A DNA stretch of 64,000 nucleotides from positions 2,790,001 through 2,854,000 of the forward strand of contig CADCXC010000005.1 of the NCBI GenBank assembly GCA_902806595.1, given 5' to 3'. The notes under the pieces are model-generated. The model made no database searches, was not told the DNA's origin, and saw only the letters and a list, made by a program, of their open reading frames with translations. Shown here piece after piece: positions 10,996-25,420 of this stretch. Source of the stretch: Pyrenopolyporus hunteri. Lineage: Eukaryota > Ascomycota > Sordariomycetes > Xylariales > Hypoxylaceae. A program made the position numbers and the translations under genes. Each line of letters begins with the position of its first letter. Position 1 is the first letter of the stretch.

Positions 10996-13395
10996 TTATT
11001 ACGATTCGATGCGATTAATTTAATTTTATTAAATAATCGATATTAAAGTTTCGATCGAATATATCGTCGAAACTTATATATAAAACCGCGGTTTAATTTT
11101 TTTTTTTTTTTATAATATTAATAAAATTTAATTTTTAATTTTTAATATTATAAATTATATTAATAATTTTTTATTTTATAAATCGATATTATTTATTTAA
11201 AATATTTCGATATTAAAAATAAAATCGATAATTAAATCGTTTAATTTTATTAATAATATATTTTATTTTATTTTAAAAAAATAATTAATAATTATAATAT
11301 ATATAAAAATAAACGTTAAATGTTTAAAACTTTTCGTATTAACGTTATATTCGAAATAAAATCGACGTTTAATTTTTCGATTAATTTTAAATAATTTTTT
11401 AAAAATAAATATAATATATAAAAAATTTTAAACGTTATTAAATTTATATAATCGTATCGATTTTTTTTTTTAATAAACGGTTAAATTATTAATATTTAAT
11501 TTTTAATATTTAATATATATAAATATTTTAATAAAAAGTTTAATAATATATCGATATTAATTTTTTATAATAATTTTTTTTAAATTATATTACGAAAAAT
11601 TATTACTTTATTTCGAGAAATTATAAATTAAAAATATACGATGAAATTATTAAATTTAATATTAATAAATGGTATTATAATATACGATTAATTTAAATTA
11701 TCGAATTATCGATTAATAAATTTTATATTTTTATATAATAAAAAAAAATAATAAAAATAATAAAGAAAATAATATATAATTTTTATATAATATTATAAGT
11801 AAAATTTTTTTAAATTTAATAAAAAAAATAACTATAATCGAAAATATATTAATTTATAAATGAAAATAAATCGTCGAAATAAATATAAATGTATAATTAA
11901 TAAATTATTTTATTAAATTATTAATTATATATTCGTATTTAACGATTTATTTTTATTTATAAATATTTTTTATCGTTTTTTTTTATTTTTATTTAAAATT
12001 ATTTTATATAATCGAAGTAAAATAAACGTTATCGATATATTATTATTTAATAATTAATTTTAAACGACGAAATTTATCGTTTTAATCGAATTTTTAAAAA
12101 TTCGAATTTTTATTTTTTTATTTTTTCGATTAATACGTTTATTTTATTATTCGATTCGTTAAAATGCGGGTTATTTAACGAGATATCGAATATTAAAAAA
12201 AAGTTCGTATACGATATCGACGTTAAAATAAATAACGACATTAATAACGAAAAAATAAAATATATATACGCGTATATATATTCGATAAAACGGTTAATAA
12301 AACGATTAACGTAATTATTAAATTTAAAAATAAACGACGAAAATATTTTTTAATTAACGTCGAATTTAAACGAATGAAAATAAATAATTATTTACGAAAA
12401 TTTATTTAATTTTAATTATTAAATTTAAATTTATTTAATTATTAATTTTTTAAATTAAATATAAAATATTTATTTATTATATAAAATAATTTTTTACGTT
12501 TTTTTTATTTATAATTTAATTAAATCGTTTTAACGATAAAACGATAGAAATTAAACGTTTTTTATATTTTTAATAATTCGAAGATATTTTTTAAATTAAC
12601 TTTTTTTATAAAAAAAATTAATAACGTTAAAAAAAATAAATATTAAATATTATAATTTTTTTTTTTATTATTAATATTATTTTCGAAAGTTTTTTTAATA
12701 ATTTTATTTATTTAATAAAATATTTTTTCTTAAATTTATAAATTAAAATATCGATTAATTTCGAATATTATAATAAAAATAAGTTTAAAATTATAATTAA
12801 TAAATGGATTATATAAACGATTACGATAAAATATTAATTATTATTTTAACTTCGATATTTCGATCGATTAAAAAATATAAAAAAATTTAATGAAAAAATA
12901 AATACGAAAATTACGATTAAAATTTTCGTATAAATATATATTATAAAATTTATATAATAAAAGTTATTTATTATTATAATATTAATTAAATAATGACGTT
13001 TTATATTATAACGTTATTATTTATTTAAATAAAAAAATAAATTATTTAAATTTATTTTTAATAATACGAATTTTATAATATAAAAAAATAAATATTTATT
13101 TAATTTATTAATAAAATATAAAAAATGTTTTATTATTTATTATATTATATAAAATAATTTATAATTTATATAAAAATATTTAAAATATAATATTAAAAAA
13201 TAAATTAATATAAAAATAATATTATACGTTATACGATAAACGAAAATTTAATTTTATTAATATTATAAAAAAAAAAAAAAATTAAAACGCGCATCGAAAA
13301 ACCGTAATTTATATAAATACGCCGGCGACGAAACCGTTCGACGTTTAAATATTAATTATTTAATAAAATTAAATCACCGTATTAAATCGTAATAA
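10996..13395. mobile_element. 2.4-kb RIP-mutated terminal-inverted-repeat element (family A)
   Basis: The left end (10996-11160) starts TTATTACGATTCGATGCG and contains TTTAATTTTATTAAATAA, a T-run of 16 and then ATAATATTAATAAAATTTAA. The right end (13241-13395) is the inverted version with an A-run of 15. The right arm keeps a CpG-dense core (CGCCGGCGACGAAACCG), showing that the unmutated repeat was GC-rich. The interior has no readable frame. The class is inferred to be a DNA transposon from its inverted ends; the family is unknown. Confidence 0.55.
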
Positions 13396-14666
13396 AAAAT
13401 ATATATTAAAAAAATTATTAAAATATTATACGGTCGTTTTATAATATAAAATAATTTAAAATATAATATAAAATAATTTCGTCGCCTCGTTTTATTTATA
13501 TAAAAATATAATTATTTAATATTATTAAATAATAAATAATAAATTTTTAAACGATTTTTTTACCCTATTTTATATATATATATAAATTACGACTTTTAAA
13601 TTACGATTTAAATTTTTCTTTTTTTTTATAATTTTAAAAATCCGCTTATATTATTATTAATTAAAAATAAAATAAAAAATAATTTTATTATTTTTTAATA
13701 ATAATATTTTTTATTATAAATATACGATAAAATTAATTATTTTATTTAATTAAAACGTATAAAAAATTTCATTAAATATATTTTTATTTTAAATTTAATA
13801 AATTTAAATATTAAAATAATTAAATTATAATTTAATAAATAATAAAAATAAAATTTTTTATTATTTATAAACGAAACTTTATAATTATTATTTTTTTTAT
13901 TTAATATTTTTAAAATATATTAATTAAATATTTTTATTTATTTAATTTAAAATAATTAATAAATAAAATATTTTATATAACCGTAATAATTTATAAATTA
14001 AATCGATAATAAAAATAAATATTTTAACTATTTTTATTAAATTTTTAATAATAATTAAAAATAATTAATTAATTTATAAATTTATAAATAAAATTATAAA
14101 CTTTATAAATTAATAAATTTAAAAAAAACAACTTTTATTACGTTATTTTCGTAAACTATATCGAAATAATCGACATAAAAAACGTTATAAATCCGAAAAA
14201 ATATTTTTTTTTTTACTTAAATATCGTTTAAAAATTTAATAAATTTAATATTAAATAAACGATTAAATAAAATACGTTAAAACGTTTATATAAAAACGTA
14301 AATATTTTAATAAAAATTAAATTTATAAAAATATTAATACGTATAATTTTAATTAAACCCTACTTTAATTTCGAATAATTTATATTAAATGTTATATTTA
14401 ATAAATATTTATTTATATATATAATTTACGAAATAAACGACATCGATACGATTTTAAAAATAAACGAAAATATTATTTTTTATTATATAATAAATCGAAT
14501 ATATTTCGAAAATTTAAAATTATTATTAAAATTTATTTTAAAAAAAATAAATAAAAATTACTTTATTATATATCGAAATAATATAATTTTTCGAATTAAT
14601 TTTAATAATATATTTTTAAATTTTAAATTAAATATTATTTTTTATATTAATTAATATTATATTAAC

Positions 14667-14671
14667 GATTA
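14667..14671. repeat. Target-site duplication GATTA, left
   Basis: Five bases GATTA directly precede the left LTR and recur directly after the right LTR. Five base pairs is the usual duplication length for Ty1/copia and Ty3/gypsy integrases. Confidence 0.7.
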
Positions 14672-14883
14672 TAATAATTAATTAATTTATATATATATTA
14701 CTTCGTAATATATACCTTAAAAAAAAAAGTACTTATATATTTTCGTTTATATAAAAAAAACTTTTTTTATAATTTCTTTATTAAATAATTTTTTTTAAAT
14801 AATTTATATAATATTAATTTTAATTTATCGCATTTATTTTTATTATTATTTCTTTATTTTACTTATATATATATTTATTAATA
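14672..14883 (+). repeat. Left LTR
   Basis: Starts TAATAATTAATTAATTTATA and ends TTATTAATA. Aligns along its whole length to 20584-20796; shared landmarks are CTTCGTAATATATA-like, ACTTATATATTTTCGTTTAT and TTTAAATAATTTATATAA. Most differences are T/C or A/G. Confidence 0.8.
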
Positions 14884-17800
14884 TTAATTAATATTATTAA
14901 AATTAATAATATAAATTAATAAAATTAAAAAAATTATTATTATAATAATACGAAAAACTTTTATCGTAATAATATACGTAATAATAACATTTTTTTTATA
15001 TAATATTTTTTTATTTATATTAAAATATCATTTTATTATATTAAATTTTTTTAAACTTATAATATTTATTATATTATAAAAAATTAAAAATTCGACTTAA
15101 ATATAAATTCGTATTAAAAAACTCGATTTAATCGAACGAAATATTAAAAAAAAATTCGTAAAATTAATAAATTACGTTTTTAATAACCGTATATTTTTTA
15201 TTTAATAATTCGATTATAAAATTTTAAAATAAAAAAAAATTAATTTTTAAATCGTTATCGAAAAGTAAAAAACGACGTAAATATTATTTTTTTTAAAAAA
15301 TTTAATTATTATAAATAAAAGTAAATTATATATTTATATAACGAAAAATATTTTAAAAAAATATTAAGAATAATTTAAAAGTTTTATAATAAAAGATTTT
15401 ACGATTATATTACGTTAATTTAAAACTATATTAAAATATACGTTTATATAAAAAAATATTTATATAAGTAAAAATAATATTAATATAACGGAAATTTTAA
15501 TTAATTTTATATCGATACGTAAACTTTTTAAATAAAATTACGATAAATTAAAACGTATTAAACGTAAATAATTTAACGTTTTAATATAAAAAATATTAAT
15601 ATATTATATCGATAAAAATATAATTTACTTTTCGATATTAACGTCGAATCGTATTTACGTTATAATATAAAAACGGTTAACGATATTTTATTTTATAACA
15701 TTAATATAAATAAAAAACTAAAAAAAATTAAATTTATAAATATTAATAACTTCGATCGAATTACTTTTAACTTCGTATCGTTAACATTACGAGTCGTTTA
15801 TTTAATAATTACTTTTATTTTTTTTTATTATTAATAATTCGTCGTCGATATTTAATACGTTACCGTTTTTTTTATTAAATTAAATTTTTATAACGTAACT
15901 TACGTTTTAACCCCCGTTTAAATTTTAATAACGAATTTTTTTTTTATTATTTTAAACTTTTTAAAATAACCTTTATATTTAATTTAAATTTTAAATATTT
16001 AATATATTTATTTTTTTTACTTTCGTATTTATTTAATTAAAAATAACTACGTTTTTTTAAACTAATATTATCGATTTATACCTTATTATTTTAACTTATA
16101 TTAAATTATAAAAATATAATTAACGATATATTTTTAATTTTATATAAGAAAAATAACTTTAATTTCTATTATCGAAAAATATTTATAAACTTTTCGAACC
16201 GCCATCGAATAATTCGTATATAATATTAACGGTTTTATTAAACGTCGTATTAAAAAAAGAAAATCATTATATTAAAAATTATAATTTTTTTTTAAACGAT
16301 TTTATAACTTTTATTAATTAAATCGATCTTTATATTTATACCCGTCGAAAATTAATAAAATAATATTTTTTATAACGTTTTTTTTATTTAAATTTTTAAT
16401 AAAATATATCTTTTTATTATTATCGACTATTTTAAAAAAACTTAAAATAATAAAAATAATTATATTAAAAAACTTTACGACGTTTTAAAAAATAAATTCC
16501 GTTTTTTTCTAAATATATATTATACGATTAAAATTCGTTAAATTTAATTTTACGTTATATTTTTTATTATTTTTATTAAATAAATAATTATTTATTTTTT
16601 ATATAACGTACTTCGTTATTAATATTTTATAAATATATATTTTACTATAAAACGATATTTTAACACGAAATAAAATAAAATTTAATATTATTATAATTAA
16701 ACTTCGATTATTTTTTTTAATATTAAAGTTAAAAAAAAAAACAAAGAAAAATTCGACTTAAAAATATTATAAATAATATTAAATAAATTAATATTATATC
16801 AACGTACCCTTAAAAAAATTTTAAAAATAAATAATAATTTATCGTAATTATATAATATATTATTTATAATATACCTTAATTATAATATATTTTATTTACT
16901 TCGATACATTAATTCGAAAAGTTAATTAATAAATTTCGTACGTTAATTAACATTTTTAAAAATATTAAAAAAACGCATTAATTTATAATTAACGATAATA
17001 ACGACGAAAACTCCGATTAATTTTATATTAAATAAAGATATTATCGTAATAATAAAAATAATCGATATTAATCGAAAAAAACGACTTAAACCTAAAAACG
17101 CCGCTATTAAATATATAAAAAAAAAATATTAATTTATTAAACATTTTAAAAATAAGTAAAAAAAAGTTAAAAAACGTTAACGAATCTAAAAAAATAAAAA
17201 TAAAAATAAATATATTACGTTTTTAACGAATTATAAAAATATTAAATAAAAAAATTCGAAATCGAAAAACGACGATTAAAATATCGCCGTTTTCGAAACG
17301 AAAAAAATTAATTTTTAATATTAATTAATCGCAATATATTTAATAAATTAAATATATTAATATTAAATTATTTCCTATTACCCTTTTATCGATAAATTAA
17401 AAAATAATATTATATTTATTTTAAACTAATATATTAAAAATATTTTTTAAAATATTATCCTCGATATCGATATAATTAAAATATTTATTATAAAAAAAAA
17501 TTAATGTCAAACTTTTATAAAAAAATTTTTCGACCGAAATTTTAAAATAAATAATAATAAAACCGATAAAATTAACATTAAATTCGAAAATAAACTTTTA
17601 ATTAAATTATTAAAAACGATTATAATTAACGTTTTATTCGAATTAATTAATTTTTATATTATAAATTTAAATATATCATTTTTTATATATTTAAAAAATA
17701 TAAATCGATTAAATATTTATTTAAATAACGTTATAAATTAATTAATCGAAAAAAATAACATTATTATCGCCGTCGTTCGTAAATAAAAACATCTATAATT

Positions 17801-20583
17801 TTATCTTAATAATACGATTTTTTTTATAAAATTCGAATTACGTCGTATTTATATTTAATTTAATTACTTTTTTATAATTAAATTATATATTTTTTTAAAT
17901 AAAATAAATTATAACGTTAATATTAAAAATATTAAAAAAATTAATAAATTTTATTACTATTATTAAATTAAAAATAAAACTTTTTAAAAATTTAAATTTA
18001 ATTTAAAAAATTTTAATATAAATTTTAATTACGAAGTTATCGTTAATATTATATATTTAAATAAACGTCTTATTTTATATATAATTAACGTCGTTATAAA
18101 GTTTTAAATTACTCGTTTTATAAAAATTATTTTTATTAAAAAAATTTAAAATATATTAAAATAATATTAAATTAACATTTATTTTAAACCTTCGAATATT
18201 ATTATATATAATATTAATACGAATTTCGATAATATCGAATTTCGAAATAAAACTCGCATTATTAAAATTACTTATTATTAAATACCCGTTAAAATATATT
18301 AATTTATTAATAAAATCGAAAAATATTACGACTCCGTTCGTAAAATATATAAAATTATTACCGATAAACTTTAAAATTTAAACTTACATATATTTCGATT
18401 ATAAATAATTATTAAAATAATTAATAATATAATTAACTTTAATAATTTAATATTTATATTTTTTATATTCGACGTTTATTTTAAAATTACTATAAATTTA
18501 CCCCCTATTTTTATATAAACTTAAAAAATATAAATCGTTTAAAAAATAATAATGAAAATTAAAAAAATTAAAATATAACGTTTTATAAAAAATATATTAA
18601 ATATACGTAATAACTTTAATATATAAAAAACTTTTTTCGCGTTATTTTCTATTAATAATAAAATATTCGTTTATAAAAAAAAAAAAATAAAAAAACCTTT
18701 ATAAAATCATTATAATATTAAATAAAAATATTACCGTTACTTTTAATATTTTAAATAAAACATCTACATTTAAAAACTTTTACATTAAACCGTATATTTA
18801 ATTTTAAAAAAACCTCGTACTATTTAAAAAACTTAAAATCGAATTATTTACGTTAATTTTTAACCTTAATAATTATTAAATTATCTTAAAAAAAAACCTT
18901 ATATATATTAATAATTTTTCCTATATTATAAAATTATATATTATTAATAAAAAATAAAAAAATTTTATTTTTATTATTAAACTTCGAATAAATAAAAAAA
19001 TCATTACATAAAAAAAACTTTATAAAATATCGAATATAAAAAAACTTAATATTTTATTCGAAGAAAATATTTTACGTTTAAAAATTTATAATATAATTAT
19101 ACATCGAAGCGTTACGATTTTTAAATTACGAATAATTCGTAAAATTAAAAATAAAAATATCGTTGCGTTATACGAAAAATTTCGCTTAATAATTTAAAAT
19201 TATAATAATTTTAATAAAAAATATATTATAACGTATATATTTATTATTTAAAAAATTAATTAACGTATTATATTAATTTTAACGTTTATATTACGTCGTA
19301 AAAAAATAAAAATTATAATTCGAAACATTATAATAATTTATATTTAATTTAAAATATAGATATAAAAAACCATTTTTATATATTTATTAATCGAATTTAA
19401 AAATAAATACCCTAAAAAAACATTATTATAAATAATTAAACTTTTATATAATTTTATAAAATTAAATATTTATTAATTTAAAATTTATTCGCGTTATTAT
19501 TAATAAAAATTATAAATAAAATTATTAATTTTCGACTTTTATTTATTTATAATAAATTCGAATTTATTTAAATTTATTAATTTTTAAATAAATAATACTT
19601 TTAACGTCGATATTATAAATTTTTTTACTATTAAAAATAAAATTTTTAATAAAATTAAAATTAAAATACACCTTTAAAAAATTATAAACTTCGAAATCGA
19701 AAATTTTAATAATTTATATATTACGATTTATAATAAAAACTTTAATATAACGACTATTTAAAAAAGTTAAATTAAAAAATTTAAACTATTAAACGTTAAA
19801 ACTTTTAATATAATTAAAAAATTCGTAAAATAATAAATTCGAAATATATATATTGCTTTTATATATTAATTTAAAATAACCTTCGATTATTTTATAACGA
19901 CTTAATACTTTAAATTCGAATTTAAAAAAATTAAAACCTTTAACGTTAAAATTAAATAATAAATAAATAATTAAATACGTAAATTTTAATACGTCGAATT
20001 AAATTTTTAAAATTTACACTTTTATATTTTTATTAATAAATTTTTCGTAAATAATAAAAATTTAAATTCGTAAATCGAATACGTTATTATTTTAAATAAT
20101 AAAAATCTCATCGATTGAAATAATAAAATATAAATTATTAATTAAATATAAATAAATTATTTATAATATATTTATAAATAAAATTTATAAAATGGTTTAA
20201 AATTTCGACATTAATTACGTTATTTATTATACGATTAATATTATTTTAAAACGTTTATTATTTTTTAAAATTTCTTTCGTTTTATATATTAATTTTTTAT
20301 CGCTATATTAATATTTAATATAAATAAAACACATTAATAAAAAAAAATTAATAATCGATTTAATAATATTAAAATAATTTTATAAAAATCGAAAAATCGA
20401 TAACATTTAATAAATATATAAATCGTATAACTTCGTAAATATAATAATAAAAACATCCCTTAATAAAACTATACGAAACTTAATAAAAAAAAATTAAATT
20501 AACTTAAAATTAAAAAAATAAATAAAATAAAAAATTTAATTAATAATTCGCAATTAATTAATTATAAAAAAAAATAAAATAAA

Positions 20584-20796
20584 TAATAATTAATTAATTT
20601 ATATACGTATTATTTCGTAATATATACTTTAAAAAAAATACTTATATATTTTCGTTTATATAAAAAAAACTTTTTCTACGATTTTTTTATTAAATAAGTT
20701 TTCTTTTTTAAATAATTTATATAACATTAATTTTAATTTATTACGTTTATTTTTACTGTTATTTTTTTATTTTATTTACGTACGTATTTATTAATA
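20584..20796 (+). repeat. Right LTR
   Basis: Direct copy of 14672-14883 with slightly more C and G left (for example TTTTTCTACGA where the left copy has only T/A). It is preceded by an A-rich run resembling a decayed polypurine tract and followed by GATTA. Confidence 0.8.
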
Positions 20797-20801
20797 GATT
20801 A
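20797..20801. repeat. Target-site duplication GATTA, right
   Basis: Matches 14667-14671 exactly. It marks the far edge of the LTR element. Confidence 0.7.
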
Positions 20802-22375
20802 CGTTTTTTACCGTAAAATATTTAAAATAAAAATATATAATTTTATTAAAACGAATATACGAATAAACATTAATGAAATTATTACCGTAAAAATTATTTT
20901 TATTAAAAATAATAATTTTAAAATATCGTTAATAATAATACGTAATAAAATTATTATAATATAACAATTTATATATTTTAACTTTATAAAAATTTTAAAA
21001 ATATAACTAAAAAACTTCGAATAATAATAAAATTTATAAATTATTTATATAATTATATCGATAATTTCGTATATTTTCGAAATTTTTTTTTTATTAATGT
21101 ATATAATTTTCGATAATAAACCTTCGAATTTAAATACGTATACGTTTATATTTATTTTATAACGCGTTAAAAACGTTAAATTATATATATTTTTAAAATA
21201 TTATATATCGAAATATTTTATTAAATAATTTTTTTATTATATAAAATCGTATATTACGTCGATTTAAAAAAAATAATTAACGATTTAAAATACGTTATTA
21301 TATTATTTTAAAATAATTTAAAACGATTTAATTTTATATATACCGTTACTTTTAAATATTAAATAAATAACGATATATATAATCGATTTTTTAATATATA
21401 TATTTTAAATTATTATTATTTACATATATTAATAAAATCGTTAAATTTAAAAACCACCGATATAACGCGTTATAATATATTAATAAAACGATTAAATAAT
21501 TAATTACGTAATATTATAAAATCGATTAAATATATTTACATTAAAAATATAATATTTTTTTCTTTCGATAAAAAATTTACTTTAATAATAACTTTAAAAT
21601 ATTTAATTTAATCGCTTTTAAATAAAATACCCTTTTTCGAAAATAAATAAAAAAAAAATAATATAATTCGAAAATTTACGATTTTATAAAAACGTAATTA
21701 ACGGCGAAACCGTTTTTTTACATTTTATTATTAATTTAATAAAATTAAATTAACGTGTAATATTATAATAAAAATAAAATTTTTTTTATTTAAATATATA
21801 TAAAATCGATTAAATTTTTTTATAAAAAATTAAATAAATTAAAAAAATAATAATAAATTAAATTTTATTATTTTTTTTTTATTTATTTATATATTTATTT
21901 ATTAAATTTATATTTTATAATTTTTTATATTATAAAACATATATAATATATATATAAAAAATAAAAAAATATTAATTATAAATAACTTTTATATAATTAT
22001 TATTTATAATATTATCTCGTAATATTTTTAATATAAATATATTATTTTATTTAAATTTATAAATTAAAAGTTTAAAAGTTAAAAATAAAAAATAATATAT
22101 TAAACCGTAATTTTAAAAATTTTATAAATATTAAAACGAAACGATAAAATTATTTCGTATTATATTATCGATTATTTTTATAATATTACCATTAAATGAT
22201 TACGTAATATAATAATATTTAAAAATAAGTTTTAATAATTTATTTTTTAACATTTATATATTTATTTATTAAAAGTAAATAAAAACGATTATTTTTACGA
22301 AAATAATAATTAAAAATCCCATATATTTATTATAAATTATATATAATAACAATTTAATTATTTAATTTTTATTAA

Positions 22376-23033
22376 TGCGTTAAATTTACGATACATTATT
22401 TATTAAATTTATAATACTTTATTAATTAAATTATAATTTTTATTTATTTATTAAAATTATAAAAACCCGTCTATTAAATTATAATATTTCATTTATTAAA
22501 TTTTAATACGTCATTTATTAAATTTATAATATTTTATTAATTAAATTATAATCTTTATTTATTAAAATTATAAAAACCCATTTATTAAATTATAATATTT
22601 TATTTATTAAATTTTAATATATTATTTATTAAATTTATAAAAAGTTACTTATAAAATTTATATATAATATAATATTTATTAAATTTATAAAAAATTATTT
22701 ATTAAATCGATAAAATGTTATTTATTAAATTTATAATATAATATTTATCGAACTTATAAAAAGTTATTTATTAAATTTATAATGTATTATTTTTTTAATT
22801 TATAAAATGTTATTTATTAAATTTATAAAAAATTATTCGTTAAATTTATAATATACCATCCGTTAAATTTATAATATATTATTTATTAAATTTATAATAT
22901 ATTATTTATTAAATTTATAATGCGTTATTTATTAACTTTACGATGTATTATTTATTAATTTTACGATGCGTTATTTATTAATTTTACGATACGTTATTTA
23001 TTAATTTTACGATATATTATCCATCGAATTTTA
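22376..23033. repeat. Degraded minisatellite, 23-bp unit, about 28 copies
   Basis: The unit is near TTATTTATTAATTTTACGAT plus three variable bases. Copies at the right end (22915-23033) are closest to each other and still carry CpG. On the left side there is a higher-order period of about 115 bp (five units), seen from the repeated block containing TATAAAAACCC. Confidence 0.75.
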
Positions 23034-23112
23034 ATTTCTTTTAATAATATTTAAAATTATTATCGAAAAAAATTTATAAAGTTTAACGTATAAAACCGTT
23101 ATAATATTATAT

Positions 23113-23220
23113 GGTAATTTAATTTTATTAAAAAATTAATAACGAAATTTAAAATATAATTTCGTTTCGATTTTTCGAATCGCGTTTTAATTTTTTTTTT
23201 TTTATATTATTAACGTAACG
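23113..23220 (-). repeat. Solitary end of family A element
   Basis: Contains GGTAATTTAATTTTATTAAA, then CGAATCGCGTTTTAA and a T-run of 13, in the same order as the left arm of the 2.4-kb element. I could not assign a partner arm. Confidence 0.45.
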
Positions 23221-24107
23221 ATGTTTTAATTTTTAAAATTTAATTCGTATTAAATTTATAATTTAAATTAATTTAAAAATAATTATATATAAAATCGATA
23301 TAGTAATAATCGTAAATAAAAAATCGATGTAATAATAATTATCGATAAAAAATCGAAAAATAAATTTTTATTATATAAAACGTTTAATATATACGGTATT
23401 TTTATTTTCGACTTTTATATTTTTATATATAATTTTATATAAAATAATATTTATACGTTATTTATTATAAATTAAAAATTAATTCGTATTATTTATTACG
23501 TATAAAATTAATATTTTCGAAATTTATAATTATATTTAATCGTAATTAAACTTTTATTATAAATTATTATTTTAAAATTAAAATAAAAATAAATATTATT
23601 AATTAACTATATCGAAAGAAAATTTAACTAAATATTAATCCTTTAATAATATAATTACAAAATATTTATATTATTTATAATAAAATATATTAAAACTCGT
23701 TTTTTACGTAATAAAACTTCCTTTAAAATATTTTATTTTTTTAATTATATTTTATTTTTAATTATTTAAATATCGTTTTTTTTTTATTATTTATTTTTAT
23801 TTTATTTTTAATTTTTAATTTTTATTTTAATTAATATAAATTTCATCGTATAATTAAATTTTTAACTTAATTTTATTATTATAATTAAATATATAATTAA
23901 AATTACTTATAAATTACTTAAAATAATAAATATTTTAACTTTTAATTAAAAGTAAAAAATATTTAACGTTTTATAATAAATTTAAAATAAAATAATTTTT
24001 TTATTTTAAAATTTACGTTAACACGTTCGAAGTTAATATTATTAATATTAATATACGATTAAATAATATTAAAATTTATTTTATTAATTTAAAAAATCGT
24101 ATAAATA

Positions 24108-24245
24108 AATTTAAAATTTAATTCGATAATTTTAAAATTTAATTTAATAAATTTAAAATTCGATTCGATATATTTAAAATTCGATTTAATGTATTCGAAA
24201 TTCGATTTAACGAATTTAAAATTCGGTTTAATAAATTCGAAACCT
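24108..24245. repeat. 21-bp tandem repeat, about six copies
   Basis: The unit is near ATTTAAAATTCGATTTAATRA with exact 21-bp spacing in the middle copies. The period is a multiple of three, so a decayed protein repeat of seven residues is possible but cannot be shown. Confidence 0.6.
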
Positions 24246-24300
24246 AAATCGACACTCGATTCGATTTTTTAAAAGTTTATTTAAAAACTTCGTAAATTAT

Positions 24301-24430
24301 TTTTCTTTATTTTTTTTTATTTTTTCTTATTTTTTTTTACTTTTCTTTATTTTTTTTTATTTTTTTTTATTTTTTTTATTTTTCCCTACCTTTTTTTATT
24401 TTTTTTATTTTATTTTACTTTTTTTTTTCG
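24301..24430. repeat. Polypyrimidine tract
   Basis: About 130 bp almost entirely T with scattered C and few A on the plus strand. Non-CpG cytosines persist here (CCCTACC), in contrast to most of the block. Confidence 0.6.
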
Positions 24431-25420
24431 TTTTTATATTATATTAAATTTTTTAAAAACTTTAATATTAATTTAATTTAATAATAACGACGTTAACTTT
24501 TTAATAAAACTTTTTAATAATTATATAATTATTAAAAATAATAAATTTAAATTACTTCGATTTATTTAAATTAATTAAATTATCGTCGACTTTAAAAATA
24601 AATCCTTAAATAATATTAAAAAAATAATTAATAAAAAAACCATTAATTAAATTTAAATATATAATATATTTACTTTTTTTTTAAATTTTAATTATAACGA
24701 CGTATTAAAAACTTTAAATTTAAATACTTTTAAAATTATAACGACACGATAAAAACGAATTTTATATATAATAAAAATAATTAATATACGTTTATAAAAA
24801 TAATAATTATTTACAAAAAATACAATTATATTTATAAATAAAAAACGTAATATTTATAAAATTAATAAAAATAAATATAAATAAAATAAAATTATAATAA
24901 AATTTATTTAAATTATTTTTAAAAAATAAATTACGTTTAATCGATAAATTAATATATTAAATTAATATTATTAATTTAAATTTAAATTAAACTTTTATTT
25001 TAATATTTAAATTTTAAATATTTATAAATATTATAAATTATAAAATTTAATATAAATATAAATATAATATTATATTATTATACACTTATTTAACCTTATT
25101 AAATTATCGATAATAATATATAAAACGACTTCGTTACCTACTTTTTTTTATATAAAGTCGTAATTAAAAAAAGTTATATTTTAATTTTTTTTTTTAATAA
25201 TATCGATATAATTTATTTTTAATTTTTAAATTTTTACCCGTATTAAATAAAACGACAAAATTATTTTTAAATTTATTATCGATTAATTAATTTTATAAAA
25301 TAAACGTATAATATCATAACATTTATTTTATTAATAAATATATATAATTTATAACTTTATAATTTAATTTTTCGTTACGTAAAATAATAAAATTAATTAA
25401 TAAAATTATATTTATTATTA

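Larger units (their letters stand above)
14672..20796 (+). mobile_element. Full-length LTR retrotransposon, 6.1 kb, RIP-mutated
   Basis: Two direct repeats of about 212 bp bound a 5.7-kb interior and are flanked by the same 5-bp duplication GATTA. LTR ends read TA...TA, as expected of TG...CA after RIP. The bases just before the right LTR (about 20569-20583) are a run of A and T on the plus strand, consistent with a mutated polypurine tract, which would put the coding strand on plus. No frame is open, so copia and gypsy cannot be separated by domain order. The interior keeps many more non-CpG cytosines than its surroundings, on the plus strand only, suggesting a later insertion with fewer or one-sided RIP events. 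Confidence 0.8.

Noticed and set aside
14884..20583. Assigning the LTR element to copia or gypsy.
   Set aside because: A stretch near 19.1-19.3 kb hints at an integrase-like pattern after allowing for RIP changes, but the match is too weak to call.
22376..23033. CRISPR-like array.
   Set aside because: The units are contiguous 23-bp tandem copies without unique spacers, in a eukaryotic genome.
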